DNA of 64,000 nucleotides. It comes from Gaiellasilicea sp963811885 (GTDB lineage Bacteria > Actinomycetota > Thermoleophilia > Gaiellales > Gaiellaceae). Positions 52,849 to 61,209 of this stretch are shown here, piece by piece. Position numbers and translations under genes: made by a program. The stretch covers positions 930,001 to 994,000 of the forward strand of contig CAWETB010000015.1 of NCBI GenBank assembly GCA_963811885.1. The letters run 5' to 3'. The notes beneath the pieces were generated by a model. That model had not been told where the DNA came from, made no database searches, and saw nothing but the letters and a program-made list of their open reading frames with translations. The first letter of the stretch is position 1. Every line of letters begins with the position of its first letter.

Positions 52849-53570
52849 CGCCGATCAGCAGCCGCGAGAAGCGACTCAGGGCCGGGAGGTGCGACCGTCT
52901 GGTCGGCGACGTGGCCGTCGCGCAGAAAGACCACGCGGTCGGCCCAGGAAGCGAGGTGCGCCTCGTGCGTCACGACAACACCCGCGACGCCCCGCTGCGT
53001 TGCGGCTCGCAGCAGGCGCATGACTGCTTCGCCGTTCACGGAGTCCAGCGCGCCGGTGGGCTCGTCCGCGAGCAGCAACCCGCGCTCGCCGACGATCGCG
53101 CGGGAGATCGCAACGCGCTGGCGCTCACCTCCCGACAGCTCGTCGGGGTAGCGGTCGGCGAGGTCTGCCACGTCGAGCTCCTCCATCGCCTCGACGCCCG
53201 TCGCGCGCGCAGCTTTGGCGCGGGTGCCGTCGAGCTCGAGGGGCAGGGCGACGTTCTCGACCGCCGTCAGCCCTGGGAGCAGGTTGAAGTCCTGGAAGAC
53301 ATAACCGATCGACCGGCGTCGCATCCGAGCCTGGTCCGAGCGCGAGACCTTCGCGAGATCGACCCCGTCCACGAGCACCTGACCGCTGGTCGCTTCCTCG
53401 AGGCTGCCGGCGATCGTCAAGAGCGTGCTCTTGCCGGATCCGCTCGGGCCCATGATCGCGACGAGCTCTCCGCGCTCGACGGTGAGATCGACGTTACGCA
53501 GCGCGCGCACCTCGGTCGGCCCGGAGCCGTAGATCTTGGATACCTGGCGAAGTTCGAGCGCGCTGGTCAT
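52845..53570 (-). CDS. MacB/LolD-type ABC ATPase
   Basis: 241 residues: LRQVSKIYGSGPTEVRALRN, Walker A AIMGPSGSGKSTLLTIAGSL, Q-loop IGYVFQDFNLLPGLTAVENV, signature ELSGGERQRVAISRAIVGER, Walker B GLLLADEPTGALDSVNGEA and H-loop VVVTHEAHLASWADRVVFL. All are complete. It is coupled with the PadR gene upstream (ATGA, 53567-53570) and the FtsX-type permease downstream. Confidence 0.95.
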   Translation of the reverse strand: MTSALELRQVSKIYGSGPTEVRALRNVDLTVERGELVAIMGPSGSGKSTLLTIAGSLEEATSGQVLVDGVDLAKVSRSDQARMRRRSIGYVFQDFNLLPGLTAVENVALPLELDGTRAKAARATGVEAMEELDVADLADRYPDELSGGERQRVAISRAIVGERGLLLADEPTGALDSVNGEAVMRLLRAATQRGVAGVVVTHEAHLASWADRVVFLRDGHVADQTVAPPGPESLLAAADRR

Positions 53571-54148
53571 TGCGTGACCTCCATCGGGTGTGTTGGTTCG
53601 AGTGGCGTGTCGGCCAGCGAGGGCGGCGCGAGGGACGGCCGCTGCTTCAAGCGGACGTCGGCGGCGTCGAGCCAGCGCACGATCGCTTCGAGCCGGAACA
53701 GCTCGGCGTCTGCGACGAGCGCCAACGCCACGTCGTCCTCTCCGGCGGCCGCCTTGACCTGCGTATAGCCCTGCATGACCTCGATCGCGTGCCGCCGGTG
53801 TACCTGCAGGATCTCGTGGATGTCGATCCCCGGGATCTGCAATCCAACCAGCACCTTGATCACGAGCTCGTCGCGCGGGGGCGGGACGAGGTCAGGCGGG
53901 GTGCGAAGCCAGTCGGCCAGCTCTTGGGTGCCGGCGGACGTGGTCCGGTACCGCTTTCTCGTTCCTTCGCTTTCACCGTCGTCGGTCTCGACGAGCCCGT
54001 CCCGTTCGAGGCGCTGGAGGGTCGTGTACACCTGCCCGACGTTGAGCGGCCAGACCTCGCCCGTGCGGGCCTCGAACTCGTTCTGGAGCCGCAGGCCGTA
54101 CTTCGGCCCTTCGCTCAGCAAGGCAAGGAGGGCATGAGGAACGCTCAT
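53567..54148 (-). CDS. PadR family transcriptional regulator
   Basis: 193 residues from ATG 54148. N-terminal winged helix: HALLALLSEGPKYGLRLQNE, FEARTGEVWPLNVGQVYTTL, QRLERDGLVETDD, with the beta wing and a C-terminal Vir_act_alpha_C-like helical dimerisation half (IHEILQVHRRHAIEVMQGYT). PadR proteins usually repress the adjacent exporter and are released by its substrate. A palindrome ATACTGCGTAGTAT lies 22 nt upstream, overlapping likely -10 elements, so autorepression is expected. It is the first gene of the operon. Confidence 0.93.
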   Translation of the reverse strand: MSVPHALLALLSEGPKYGLRLQNEFEARTGEVWPLNVGQVYTTLQRLERDGLVETDDGESEGTRKRYRTTSAGTQELADWLRTPPDLVPPPRDELVIKVLVGLQIPGIDIHEILQVHRRHAIEVMQGYTQVKAAAGEDDVALALVADAELFRLEAIVRWLDAADVRLKQRPSLAPPSLADTPLEPTHPMEVTQ

Positions 54149-54169
54149 GAATGGCTCCGGTAGGCGATC

Positions 54170-54193
54170 ATACTGCGTAGTATACCAAGTATA
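54170..54193 (-). promoter_or_regulatory. Promoter/operator of the PadR-ABC operon
   Basis: An ATACT-GCGT-AGTAT inverted repeat (54170-54183) and a second AGTATA half-site at 54188-54193 lie in an AT-rich island 22-45 nt upstream of padR. On the minus strand both read TATACT, a near-perfect -10 hexamer. An inverted repeat overlapping the -10 fits a PadR operator. Confidence 0.65.
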
Positions 54194-54346
54194 TTTACGG
54201 CTGCGCAAGTCCAATTGCGACCGCCCGCTTTACCCGTCGCCGTTGAACTTCTCGCGGGTTCGTCAGATCCGCGGACATCAGCGGGGTGACGCGGTGCTCG
54301 TGCTCGGCCGGCTGCTCGCTCACAGCCGGACGCTATCGCGGCGGCG

Positions 54347-55159
54347 TTGACACGAGCCACGCGGTATGAACGCGATGGGCGGGTGGCGACCGAACGGTCC
54401 AGCCTGATCGCGGACACACTCGGACGCAGCCCGGCGACGATTCACTGGATCGACGAGGGCTACGACTTCGAGGTGGCGATCGTCGACGACGAGTGGGTGT
54501 TCCGCTTCCCGCGGCGCGCCGGCGTCGAAGAGCCGCTCGAGCTCGAGATCGAGCTGTTGCCGATGCTCGCTCCCGCCCTGCCGGTGGACGTGCCCGTCTT
54601 CGAGCATGTCTCGCGCGAGCCGCTCTTCGTCGCCTACCGCATGCTTCGCGGCACGCCGCTCGTGAACGAGGACGGCGACGGGATGCGGGCGTTCCTCGAG
54701 GCGCTCCATGCGTTCGACGCATCCGGGCTGCGGATCGAACCGCCCAACTGGGTCGACGCCTACCGCAACCAGTGCGCCGAGTTCGAACGGCTCGTGCTCC
54801 CGCAGCTCGAGCGCAGCCTGCACGCACAGGCGCAGCGGCTCTTCGACGAGGTGGAGACGCTGGTGGGGTTCAGCCCTGCGCTGCTCCACGCCGACCTCGG
54901 CCCCGGTCATCTCCTCGTCCGCGACGGCCGCCTCGCCGGCGTCATCGACTGGGGCGACGCTCGTCTCGGCGATCCCGCTCTCGACTACGCCTGGGCGCTC
55001 AACGGCCCGTTCGCCGACTGGGAGGTCGATCCCGACCTGCGCCGCCGGGCCGGGTTCTACCACCGGCTCGGCCCCTGGTACGAGGCGCACTACGGGCTCT
55101 TCACCGACCAGCCGGCGCACACCGAGCTCGGACTCGCCGGGATCAGAGCCAGGCTCTGA
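54347..55159 (+). CDS. Aminoglycoside phosphotransferase-family kinase
   Basis: 270 residues of the APH/choline kinase fold: VAIVDDEWVFRFPRRAGVEE (nucleotide-binding strands with probable Lys/Arg contact), ALLHADLGPGHLLVRDGRLA (Brenner motif, HxDxGxxHLLV variant) and GVIDWGDARLGDPALDYAWA (DFG-like Asp). In the usual HGDLxxxN motif the Asn is His here. The substrate is uncertain: antibiotic, macrolide or a metabolite. TTG 54347 is used; GTG 54383 is an alternative start and would remove 12 residues. Confidence 0.85.
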   Translation: MTRATRYERDGRVATERSSLIADTLGRSPATIHWIDEGYDFEVAIVDDEWVFRFPRRAGVEEPLELEIELLPMLAPALPVDVPVFEHVSREPLFVAYRMLRGTPLVNEDGDGMRAFLEALHAFDASGLRIEPPNWVDAYRNQCAEFERLVLPQLERSLHAQAQRLFDEVETLVGFSPALLHADLGPGHLLVRDGRLAGVIDWGDARLGDPALDYAWALNGPFADWEVDPDLRRRAGFYHRLGPWYEAHYGLFTDQPAHTELGLAGIRARL

Positions 55160-56165
55160 GCCGCGCGGCCTCGTCCTCGACCTCGGACTTGACTGCGCGC
55201 GAAAGCGTCTCGAACGGCTCGACGACGATGCGCTCCTCCTCGACGCGCCACATTCCGGCGACGAACCCGTCGACGAGGAACGTCTGCGCGACGTCGCCGT
55301 TCATCTTGATCACCGTCTTCCGGTACTGCTCGGGGAGCACGCGCGTCCGGTCGGCGAAGGCGAGCAGCACGTTGTCCCACTTCGGCAGGAAGCGAACCGG
55401 CGCCGGGACTTCCGCGTCCGGCAGCGGCGCATCGGGGACGTCGAACAGCTCACGCCCGTTCTCGTCGCGAAAGCGGCGGAGCTCGAGCACGTCCAGTGCC
55501 CTCTGGATCTCGGCCACGTGCATCATCGACCAGGCGACCATGTCGCGTCGCGACGCCGGCCCGAACGCAGCGAGATAGCGCCGGAGCATCTCGGCGCGCG
55601 CCTCGAGCGGGTCGTGTGCCTCGGGCTCGTCGATCGCGGCGAAGCGGCCGTTGTTCTGCCCCTGCCAGAGCGCCGCGTCGGGGTGGTGGAGCACGTGCCC
55701 GGCGACGCGGGCGTTCTGCCAGGCGCGGCGCGCCTGGATCCCGGTGAGCCCGTGCTCCTGCTCGAGATACGCGAGCGCCTCGTCCGCGGTCACCGAGCCT
55801 CCCGCGGCGAGCCCCCGCATCGACGGCGCGAGCCGCTTCGCGCCGGCCGACTCCCAGGGGAAGTTCATCGTGCTCATCGCCGAGCGGATGACCGCGTAGT
55901 CGCGCGGGGTGACGAGGTGCAGCGTCCCCCGCATCACCGTCGCTCGCAGGACGGCACGCTGCACGAGCAGGCGCTCGAGGGACGCGCGCCGGAAGCTCGT
56001 CGCGCGCGTCCAGATGCCGATGTAGGGCGCCTGCGGCGACTGCGCCTGCATGCCGACCAGGTGCTCGATCATCGCGGCCGGTGCGAGCCGTTTCCGCTTC
56101 AGCAGCAGCTGACGGGCGAGCGTCGCGCGGTTCAGCTCGCGCAGCGTGAGGACGCGCTCGGCCAC
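55143..56165 (-). CDS. AlkZ/YcaQ-family winged-helix DNA glycosylase-like protein
   Basis: 340 residues. The N-terminal third carries RQLLLKRKRLAPAAMIEHLV and GMQAQSPQAPYIGIWTRA, with the QxQ motif (QAQ) that is catalytic in AlkZ, the glycosylase that unhooks azinomycin crosslinks. Then LVQRAVLRATVMRGTLHLVT and WSMMHVAEIQRALDVL, plus the HTH-rich C-half RFLPKWDNVLLAFADRTRV and KMNGDVAQTFLVDGFVAG. Housekeeping members (AlkX/YcaQ) and antibiotic self-resistance members exist; with a phosphotransferase beside it either is possible. It is convergent with the kinase gene (17-nt overlap). Confidence 0.82.
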   Translation of the reverse strand: MAERVLTLRELNRATLARQLLLKRKRLAPAAMIEHLVGMQAQSPQAPYIGIWTRATSFRRASLERLLVQRAVLRATVMRGTLHLVTPRDYAVIRSAMSTMNFPWESAGAKRLAPSMRGLAAGGSVTADEALAYLEQEHGLTGIQARRAWQNARVAGHVLHHPDAALWQGQNNGRFAAIDEPEAHDPLEARAEMLRRYLAAFGPASRRDMVAWSMMHVAEIQRALDVLELRRFRDENGRELFDVPDAPLPDAEVPAPVRFLPKWDNVLLAFADRTRVLPEQYRKTVIKMNGDVAQTFLVDGFVAGMWRVEEERIVVEPFETLSRAVKSEVEDEAARLRAWL

Positions 56166-56220
56166 GCGTTTACGCTACACCGCGGCATCGCAGGTCCCTG
56201 CAGCACAGGAGGTACTCATC

Positions 56221-56601
56221 GTGATCGACGTGCAGCGAGTCGACTACATCCGCGTCCCGGTGACGGACATGGAGAAGGCGAACCACTTCTACGGCGAGGT
56301 GCTCGGCCTCCCGAGGAACCCGCACCTGCACCACGAGGACTGGGTCGAGTACGAGGTCGGCAACGTCACGCTCGCCGTGATGACCCCGCACACGCACGAC
56401 TACGAGTTCACGCCGTTGCCGCCCGGAACGCTCGCGTTTCGTGTCCCCGACGTCGCCGAGGCGAAGGCGAAGCTCGAGGCTGCCGGCGTCGAGGTCAACG
56501 AGATGTGGGACTCAGGCGTCTGCCATGGGGCCGGTGTCCGCGACCCCGACGGCAACGCCATCCTCCTCCACCACCGCTACAAGCCGTACGAGGAGACCTG
56601 A
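56221..56601 (+). CDS. VOC family protein
   Basis: 126 residues from GTG 56221, with AGGAGGT 7 nt upstream. RVDYIRVPVTDMEKANHFYG, AFRVPDVAEAKAKLEAAGVE and VRDPDGNAILLHHRYKPYEE are the single-module VOC pattern. The terminal strand has NAILLHH rather than NxxEL, so the metal Glu is replaced. It faces the AlkZ-like gene divergently across 55 nt. Confidence 0.88.
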   Translation: MIDVQRVDYIRVPVTDMEKANHFYGEVLGLPRNPHLHHEDWVEYEVGNVTLAVMTPHTHDYEFTPLPPGTLAFRVPDVAEAKAKLEAAGVEVNEMWDSGVCHGAGVRDPDGNAILLHHRYKPYEET

Positions 56602-56605
56602 TCGC

Positions 56606-57166
56606 TCAGGCCCAGGGGAGGCGGTCCCAGTACGAGGGCCGCTCCCGCCGCGACGGCTCGAACCCCACGTACGCCTGGTCGGGGTCGGGCGTCGCCTCCT
56701 TCGCGCTCGCGCCGTAGCGCGCCGCGAGCTCCGATACCGGGTAGAAGACCTCCCACGGCTCCGACCGTCCGCCGGCCATCAGGATCACGCACGGCCCGTC
56801 GCCGGCGCCCACGAAGATGTGCTCGGTGCCGGCGGGAGCGTGGAAGAAGTCCCACGCCTGGAGAGTCCGCTCCCCACCCTCGACGAGCAGCCGACACTCG
56901 CCCGACAGCACGAGGAAGTCCTCCTGCTGGTTCTCGGCGTGGTAGAGGCCGTTCGGCTCGCCGGGCTCGAGGACGTGGAGCTTGATCCCGAACTGCGGGA
57001 ACCGCGCCATCGGCGTCTCGAAGATGCAGTCCGCCCCGGACGTCTGCTTCTCACCGCCGCCGTTCTCCGAGTTCAGCCAGTGCGCGTCGCGCACGTTGAC
57101 GACGAACCAGCCCTCGCTCACAGGCCCGAGGCCGGAGCCGGAGTCCCCTAGCTGCGCCTCGGCCAC
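56606..57166 (-). CDS. Cupin-domain protein
   Basis: 186 residues. A single double-stranded beta-helix: KLHVLEPGEPNGLYHAENQQ, EDFLVLSGECRLLVEGGERT (motif 1, with His, Glu) and DFFHAPAGTEHIFVGAGDGP (motif 2, His). The metal ligands His/Glu/His are present. The C-terminal PWEVFYPVSELAARYGASAK is typical of this stand-alone cupin branch. Enzymatic role unknown. It converges with the VOC gene (4-nt gap). Confidence 0.87.
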   Translation of the reverse strand: MAEAQLGDSGSGLGPVSEGWFVVNVRDAHWLNSENGGGEKQTSGADCIFETPMARFPQFGIKLHVLEPGEPNGLYHAENQQEDFLVLSGECRLLVEGGERTLQAWDFFHAPAGTEHIFVGAGDGPCVILMAGGRSEPWEVFYPVSELAARYGASAKEATPDPDQAYVGFEPSRRERPSYWDRLPWA

Positions 57167-57210
57167 GCCCCCAGTCTAAGTCGGAGGCGACGTGCGAGCG
57201 GCGAGAGGCG

Positions 57211-57250
57211 CTCTCAGCGAACTCTCAGCCCAGCCTCAGACCCCTCTTAG
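57211..57250 (+). promoter_or_regulatory. Four heptamers at exact 11-bp spacing (OmpR/PhoB-type binding array)
   Basis: CTCTCAG at 57211, CTCTCAG at 57222, GCCTCAG at 57233 and CTCTTAG at 57244 start 11 bp apart, one helical turn each. Such head-to-tail repeats are bound by winged-helix response regulators. The array ends 60 nt before the PepSY start codon and probably overlaps its -35. Confidence 0.7.
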
Positions 57251-57309
57251 TTCGCGCCACGACCCTGGTGCTGTCGCCACTCCCGGCGACCACGAGGAAA
57301 GGACACACC

Positions 57310-57714
57310 ATGCAGAACGCCCAGAAGCCCTTCTTCCCGAGATGGGCGGCGATCGTCGCCGTCGCCGTCGGCGTCGCAGCAGGCAGCTACGGCATCGCCA
57401 CCGCTGCGACCGGGAACTCCGGCGCCGGTTCGACCGGCTCGACGCCGGCGGCGACGACGACGCCGAGTGCGGCCGCACCGTCCGGCCGGCCCTGGGGACA
57501 CCAGCGCAGCGACGAGACCCTCCTGACCGGCGACAGCCTGAGCAAGGTGACCGCCGCCGCCCAGGCAAAGGTGCCCGGCGGCACGATCGTCCGCGTCGAG
57601 ACGGATGCGGACGGCAACGCCGCCTACGAGGCGCACATGACGAACGCGGCCGGTGAACCGGTGACGGTGTACGTCGACAAGAGCTTCAACGTCGTCAGCG
57701 TCGAGACGCGCTGA
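57310..57714 (+). CDS. Secreted PepSY-domain protein
   Basis: 134 residues. The N-terminus has a basic start and one hydrophobic segment (AAIVAVAVGVAAGSYGIATA), a signal peptide or anchor, then a Thr/Ala/Pro/Ser linker. Residues about 70-134 form one PepSY-like unit: LTGDSLSKVTAAAQAKVPGG, TIVRVETDADGNAAYEAHMT, VYVDKSFNVVSVETR. PepSY domains inhibit peptidases or sense cell-envelope conditions. Expression is probably under the direct-repeat array upstream. A hairpin follows. Confidence 0.88.
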   Translation: MQNAQKPFFPRWAAIVAVAVGVAAGSYGIATAATGNSGAGSTGSTPAATTTPSAAAPSGRPWGHQRSDETLLTGDSLSKVTAAAQAKVPGGTIVRVETDADGNAAYEAHMTNAAGEPVTVYVDKSFNVVSVETR

Positions 57715-57728
57715 CGCCCTCTCGGAGG

Positions 57729-57759
57729 TCGGGCGGGGCGCGGGCCGACGCCCGCCCGA
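57729..57759. terminator. Bidirectional hairpin between PepSY and methyltransferase genes
   Basis: TCGGGCGGG (57729-57737) pairs with CCCGCCCGA (57751-57759); two more pairs follow after a bulged G. It lies between convergent genes, 14 nt after PepSY and 9 nt after the methyltransferase stop, and could end both transcripts. Confidence 0.65.
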
Positions 57760-57768
57760 TCTCTGCGG

Positions 57769-58506
57769 CTAGCCCGCGACGGGCTTCTCCCAGACGGAGA
57801 CGTGCCGCGTGCTCTCGCTCGTGAACGGCTCGCGCGCCCAGCCGCTCCAGCGCTCCCGCAGCCGTAGTCCGGCGATCCGAGCCATCAGATCGAGCTCCGA
57901 GGGCCAGACGTAGCGGAAGGGGATCGACCGCTCGCGGAACCCGTCGCCCTCGGCGGTGAAGTGGTGCGAGATGAGGCCCTGGTTCGCGACGTCGAACTCG
58001 TCGACGCAGTGATAGCCCTCGCGGTACTGACTGACGACGACGGTCTCGCCCGGCCGCAGCCGCCGGAGCGAGGGGATCCCGACCTCGATCACGAACGCTC
58101 CCCGCGGTGCGAGATGGGCCGCGGCGTTCTCGAAGCAGGCGATCTGCTCGTCCTGCGTGGTCAGGTTGACGATCGTGTTGAAGACGAGGTAGACGAGCGG
58201 GAACGATCGCCCGACCTGCGTGGTCGCGAAGTCGCCGATCGCGACTGGAATCTCCTCCCCGCCCGGCTTCGCGCGCATCCGCTCGACCATCGCTTCCGAC
58301 AGGTCGATCCCGTGGACGGGCACACCGCGCTGCGCCAGCGGCAGCGCGATTCGCCCCGTGCCGATCCCCAGCTCGAGCGCCGCTCCACCCCCGGCGAGCT
58401 CGGCGAGAAAGGCGACGGCCGGCTCGACCACCGCCGGGTCGAACATGTCGCCGCTCGCCGCGTCGTACCGAGCTGCGATCTCCTCGCCGAAGTAGTCCTC
58501 GGGCAC
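57769..58506 (-). CDS. Class I SAM-dependent methyltransferase
   Basis: 245 residues from GTG 58506. Motif I ALELGIGTGRIALPLAQRGV (GxGxG), motif II GIDLSEAMVERMRAKPGGEE, then GDFATTQVGRSFPLVYLVFN and AAHLAPRGAFVIEVGIPSLR. It matches the Methyltransf_25/UbiE-like class; the substrate is unknown. Divergent from the damaged GNAT gene across 39 nt. Confidence 0.9.
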   Translation of the reverse strand: MPEDYFGEEIAARYDAASGDMFDPAVVEPAVAFLAELAGGGAALELGIGTGRIALPLAQRGVPVHGIDLSEAMVERMRAKPGGEEIPVAIGDFATTQVGRSFPLVYLVFNTIVNLTTQDEQIACFENAAAHLAPRGAFVIEVGIPSLRRLRPGETVVVSQYREGYHCVDEFDVANQGLISHHFTAEGDGFRERSIPFRYVWPSELDLMARIAGLRLRERWSGWAREPFTSESTRHVSVWEKPVAG

Positions 58507-58545
58507 GCCTCGAATCTAGCTGGCGCCGTCCAGTACGGTCCCCGC

Positions 58546-59161
58546 ATGGCCGACACGACACCCGTCGAGATCGTTCCCGCCAACAAGGCCAGCTGGGAGG
58601 ACATCCAGGCCGTGCTCGGCTCGCGCGGCGAGTCCCTCCCACTGCCAGTGCCAGCGCTACAAGATGCAGCCGAAGGAGTCGTGGGCCTCGGTCGGCCGCG
58701 AGGAGCTGGGCTTCCGGCTCCGCGCGCAGACCGAGTGTGGTCACCCGGATTCCGGGACGACGAGCGGCCTCGTCGCCTACCTCGACGGTGAGCCGGTCGG
58801 CTGGTGCGCGGTCGAGCCGCGCACCGCCTACCCACGGCTGCTGCTCAAGACGCGCGTCCCCTGGGAAGGCCGAGACGAGGACAAGGCCGACGACAGCGTC
58901 TGGGCCGTGACCTGCTTCGTCACCCGCGCGGGCTTCCGCCGCCGCGGGATCAGCCGTGCGCTCGCACGCGCCGCCGTCGACTTCGCGCGCGAGCCGCGGC
59001 GCCCGCGCCCTCGAGGGCTACCCGATGCTCGACGAGCCTGCACAGGGATGGCTCTTGCGGACGAGCTCCACGTCGGCAGCCGCAGCGTGTTCGAGCACGC
59101 GGGCTTCACCGAGGTCGGACGGCCGACCGTTCGCCGGTTCGTGATGCGGATCGACTTCTAG
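58546..59161 (+). pseudogene. GNAT acetyltransferase with three indels
   Basis: The intact order is readable by changing frame three times. Frame 1: MADTTPVEIVPANKASWEDI (58546 onward). Near 58635, +1 into frame 2: HCQCQRYKMQPKESWASVGR, then VTCFVTRAGFRRRGISRALA (the acetyl-CoA loop). Near 58993, +1 into frame 3: RGARALEGYPMLDEPAQG. Near 59046 back to frame 2: ADELHVGSRSVFEHAGFTEV. The order matches a Cys-containing GNAT branch. Three lesions in 616 nt make it either a decaying pseudogene or a poorly resolved consensus. Total length modulo 3 agrees with a net +1. Confidence 0.75.
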
Positions 59162-59592
59162 CCGCGCAAGCGCGCATCGGTCGCATCGTCGGCGGCCCCG
59201 TCGAAGTAGCGGTCGAGGACATCGGCGAACAGGGGATCCTCCGGAGCGGCCCGGGCGAACAGCGTCATCGACGACCGCAGCTTCACCGCGTCCACAGGTC
59301 CGAAGACGTCGTCCGCCGTCCTGCCGTCCAGCTCGGTGAGAACCCGTGCGCACTCCCGGAGCCGCTCGCCCAGGATCGGATGTGCGAGGTACCTGCGGGC
59401 CTCCTCGAGCGACGAGATCGCGTACCGCCGCGACATCTCGCTCATGCCCAGCCCCGCGATCTGCGGGAAGACGAACCACATCCAGTGCGTCAGCTTGCGG
59501 CCGGCCCGGAGCTCGGCGACGGCGGACGCGTACGTTCCGCGGGCGTCCTGCGCCACCACGAACCGCTCGAGGTCGTACGCGTCGCTCGTCAT
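59158..59592 (-). CDS. DUF1810 family protein
   Basis: 144 residues: YDLERFVVAQDARGTYASAV, AELRAGRKLTHWMWFVFPQI and AGLGMSEMSRRYAISSLEEA, then ARRYLAHPILGERLRECARV. This is the DUF1810 signature, a small helical family of unknown role. The gene is convergent with the GNAT locus (4-nt overlap) and lies 33 nt from the MFS gene in the same direction. Confidence 0.92.
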   Translation of the reverse strand: MTSDAYDLERFVVAQDARGTYASAVAELRAGRKLTHWMWFVFPQIAGLGMSEMSRRYAISSLEEARRYLAHPILGERLRECARVLTELDGRTADDVFGPVDAVKLRSSMTLFARAAPEDPLFADVLDRYFDGAADDATDARLRG

Positions 59593-59625
59593 CGGCCTGA
59601 TCCTCGGTGATGATGCCGCGCCAGC

Positions 59626-61191
59626 TCAGGCGCCGTCGGCCGCGACGACGCCGATCGCCTTCCCGGTCGCGTTCGAGCGGGACTCGGCCCGGCCCGGCGC
59701 CCGGACGGCGACGAAGAGCGCGCCGAGGAGCAGGACCGCCGCACCGCCGATGAGACCGTGCGTGAAGCCGTGCAGGAAGGCCGTCTGCGCGTGCACCACG
59801 AGCTGATGACCCTGCGGCCCGAGCTGCTCGCCGATCTGCTGGGCCGCGGCGAGCGATCCCGTCGCCTTCTCACCGGCGCCGGCGGGAAGGTTCGCGGTCG
59901 AATCGGCCATCTCGGCGCGGTAGACGCCGTTCATCAGGCTGCCGAGGACCGCGATCCCGAGCGCGCCGCCGAGCTCGCGTGAGACGTCGTTCACGGCCGA
60001 GGCGACACCCTGCTTGCTCCGCGGCAGCGACGCCACGATCGCGGTCGTCGCCGGCGCACCGGCGAGGGCCATGCCGGCGCCGAAGGGCAGGAGCCCGGCG
60101 AGGAAGTGCGCGTAGGACGAGCCGAGCTCGAGCGTCGAGAGGACGATGAAGCCCGTCGCCATCAGCGACAGGCCCATCGCGCCGGTGACGCGAACGCCGA
60201 GCCGGGCCGCGATCGCAGGAGCCTTGCGGGAGAGCGGGATGACGACGAGTGCCATCGGCACGAGCGCGCCGGCCGCCTGGAGCGGCGAGTAGCCCATCAC
60301 CAGCTGCAGGTACGGAAGCGCCAGGAAGAGGAAGCCGAAGGCGGCGAAGAACTGGACGGTGATCGAGAGGGTGCCGGCGGCGAAGCCGCGCCGGCTGAAG
60401 TGCCGCGGGTCGAGCATCGGCTCGCGGCGCCGCAGCTCCCAGAGCACGAACGCAACCGCTCCGAGGACGCCGAACGCCAGTGCGCCGACCGTCGACAGCT
60501 CGCCCCAGCCGCGCTCTGGCCCTTCGGTGATGCCGAAGACGAGCGCCGCGAGCGCCGCGGCGGAGAGGAGCGCGCCGACGAGGTCGATCCGTGGCGGCCG
60601 CGCCTCGCGGGTGGCCGGCACGATCGCGAGCGTCCCGATGAGCGCGATGGTCGCGAGGACGACGTTGAAGACGAAGATCGACTGCCACGGAAGCCACTCG
60701 AGCATCACGCCCGAGGCGAGCAACCCGAGCACGCCGCCGCCCGCCGCAACTCCGACCCACGTCCCGACCGCCTTGCCCCGTTCCTCGGGAGGGAAGACGG
60801 TCGTGATCACGGACAGCGTCACCGGCATGATCATCGCCGCGCCGACGCCCATGGCGCCGCGAAGCGCGATCAGCTCGCCGGGGCTGTTCGCGAAGATGGC
60901 CGCCAGCGAGGAGAGGCCGAAGAGGCCGAGGCCGGCGGCGAGAACGGGCTTGCGGCCGATCCGGTCGCCGATCGCCCCGGCGGGCAGGAGCAGCGCCGCG
61001 AAGGCGAGCGCGTACGCGGTCACGATCCACTGCAGCTGGGTCTGCGAGGCCCCGGTGCTGCGCGCGATCTCCGGCAGCGCCACGTTCAGGCTGGCGACCG
61101 CGCCGACGACCATCATCAGCGCGAGGCACATGACTCTCAACACCGCACCACGCTGCTTTCGTTCGTCTCGGAAAAGTCTCTTGCCGGGCAT
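59626..61191 (-). CDS. DHA2-type MFS multidrug efflux transporter
   Basis: 521 residues, 14 transmembrane helices: ALMMVVGAVASLNVALPEIA, LQWIVTAYALAFAALLLPAG, motif A GAIGDRIGRKPVLAAGLGLF and GVAAGGGVLGLLASGVMLEW. The family includes QacA/EmrB exporters. A TetR gene is divergently transcribed, with an operator-like symmetry in the 65-nt gap, the classic arrangement of a drug-induced exporter. Confidence 0.95.
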   Translation of the reverse strand: MPGKRLFRDERKQRGAVLRVMCLALMMVVGAVASLNVALPEIARSTGASQTQLQWIVTAYALAFAALLLPAGAIGDRIGRKPVLAAGLGLFGLSSLAAIFANSPGELIALRGAMGVGAAMIMPVTLSVITTVFPPEERGKAVGTWVGVAAGGGVLGLLASGVMLEWLPWQSIFVFNVVLATIALIGTLAIVPATREARPPRIDLVGALLSAAALAALVFGITEGPERGWGELSTVGALAFGVLGAVAFVLWELRRREPMLDPRHFSRRGFAAGTLSITVQFFAAFGFLFLALPYLQLVMGYSPLQAAGALVPMALVVIPLSRKAPAIAARLGVRVTGAMGLSLMATGFIVLSTLELGSSYAHFLAGLLPFGAGMALAGAPATTAIVASLPRSKQGVASAVNDVSRELGGALGIAVLGSLMNGVYRAEMADSTANLPAGAGEKATGSLAAAQQIGEQLGPQGHQLVVHAQTAFLHGFTHGLIGGAAVLLLGALFVAVRAPGRAESRSNATGKAIGVVAADGA

Positions 61192-61209
61192 CGCGAGCCT
61201 CCTGTGGTA

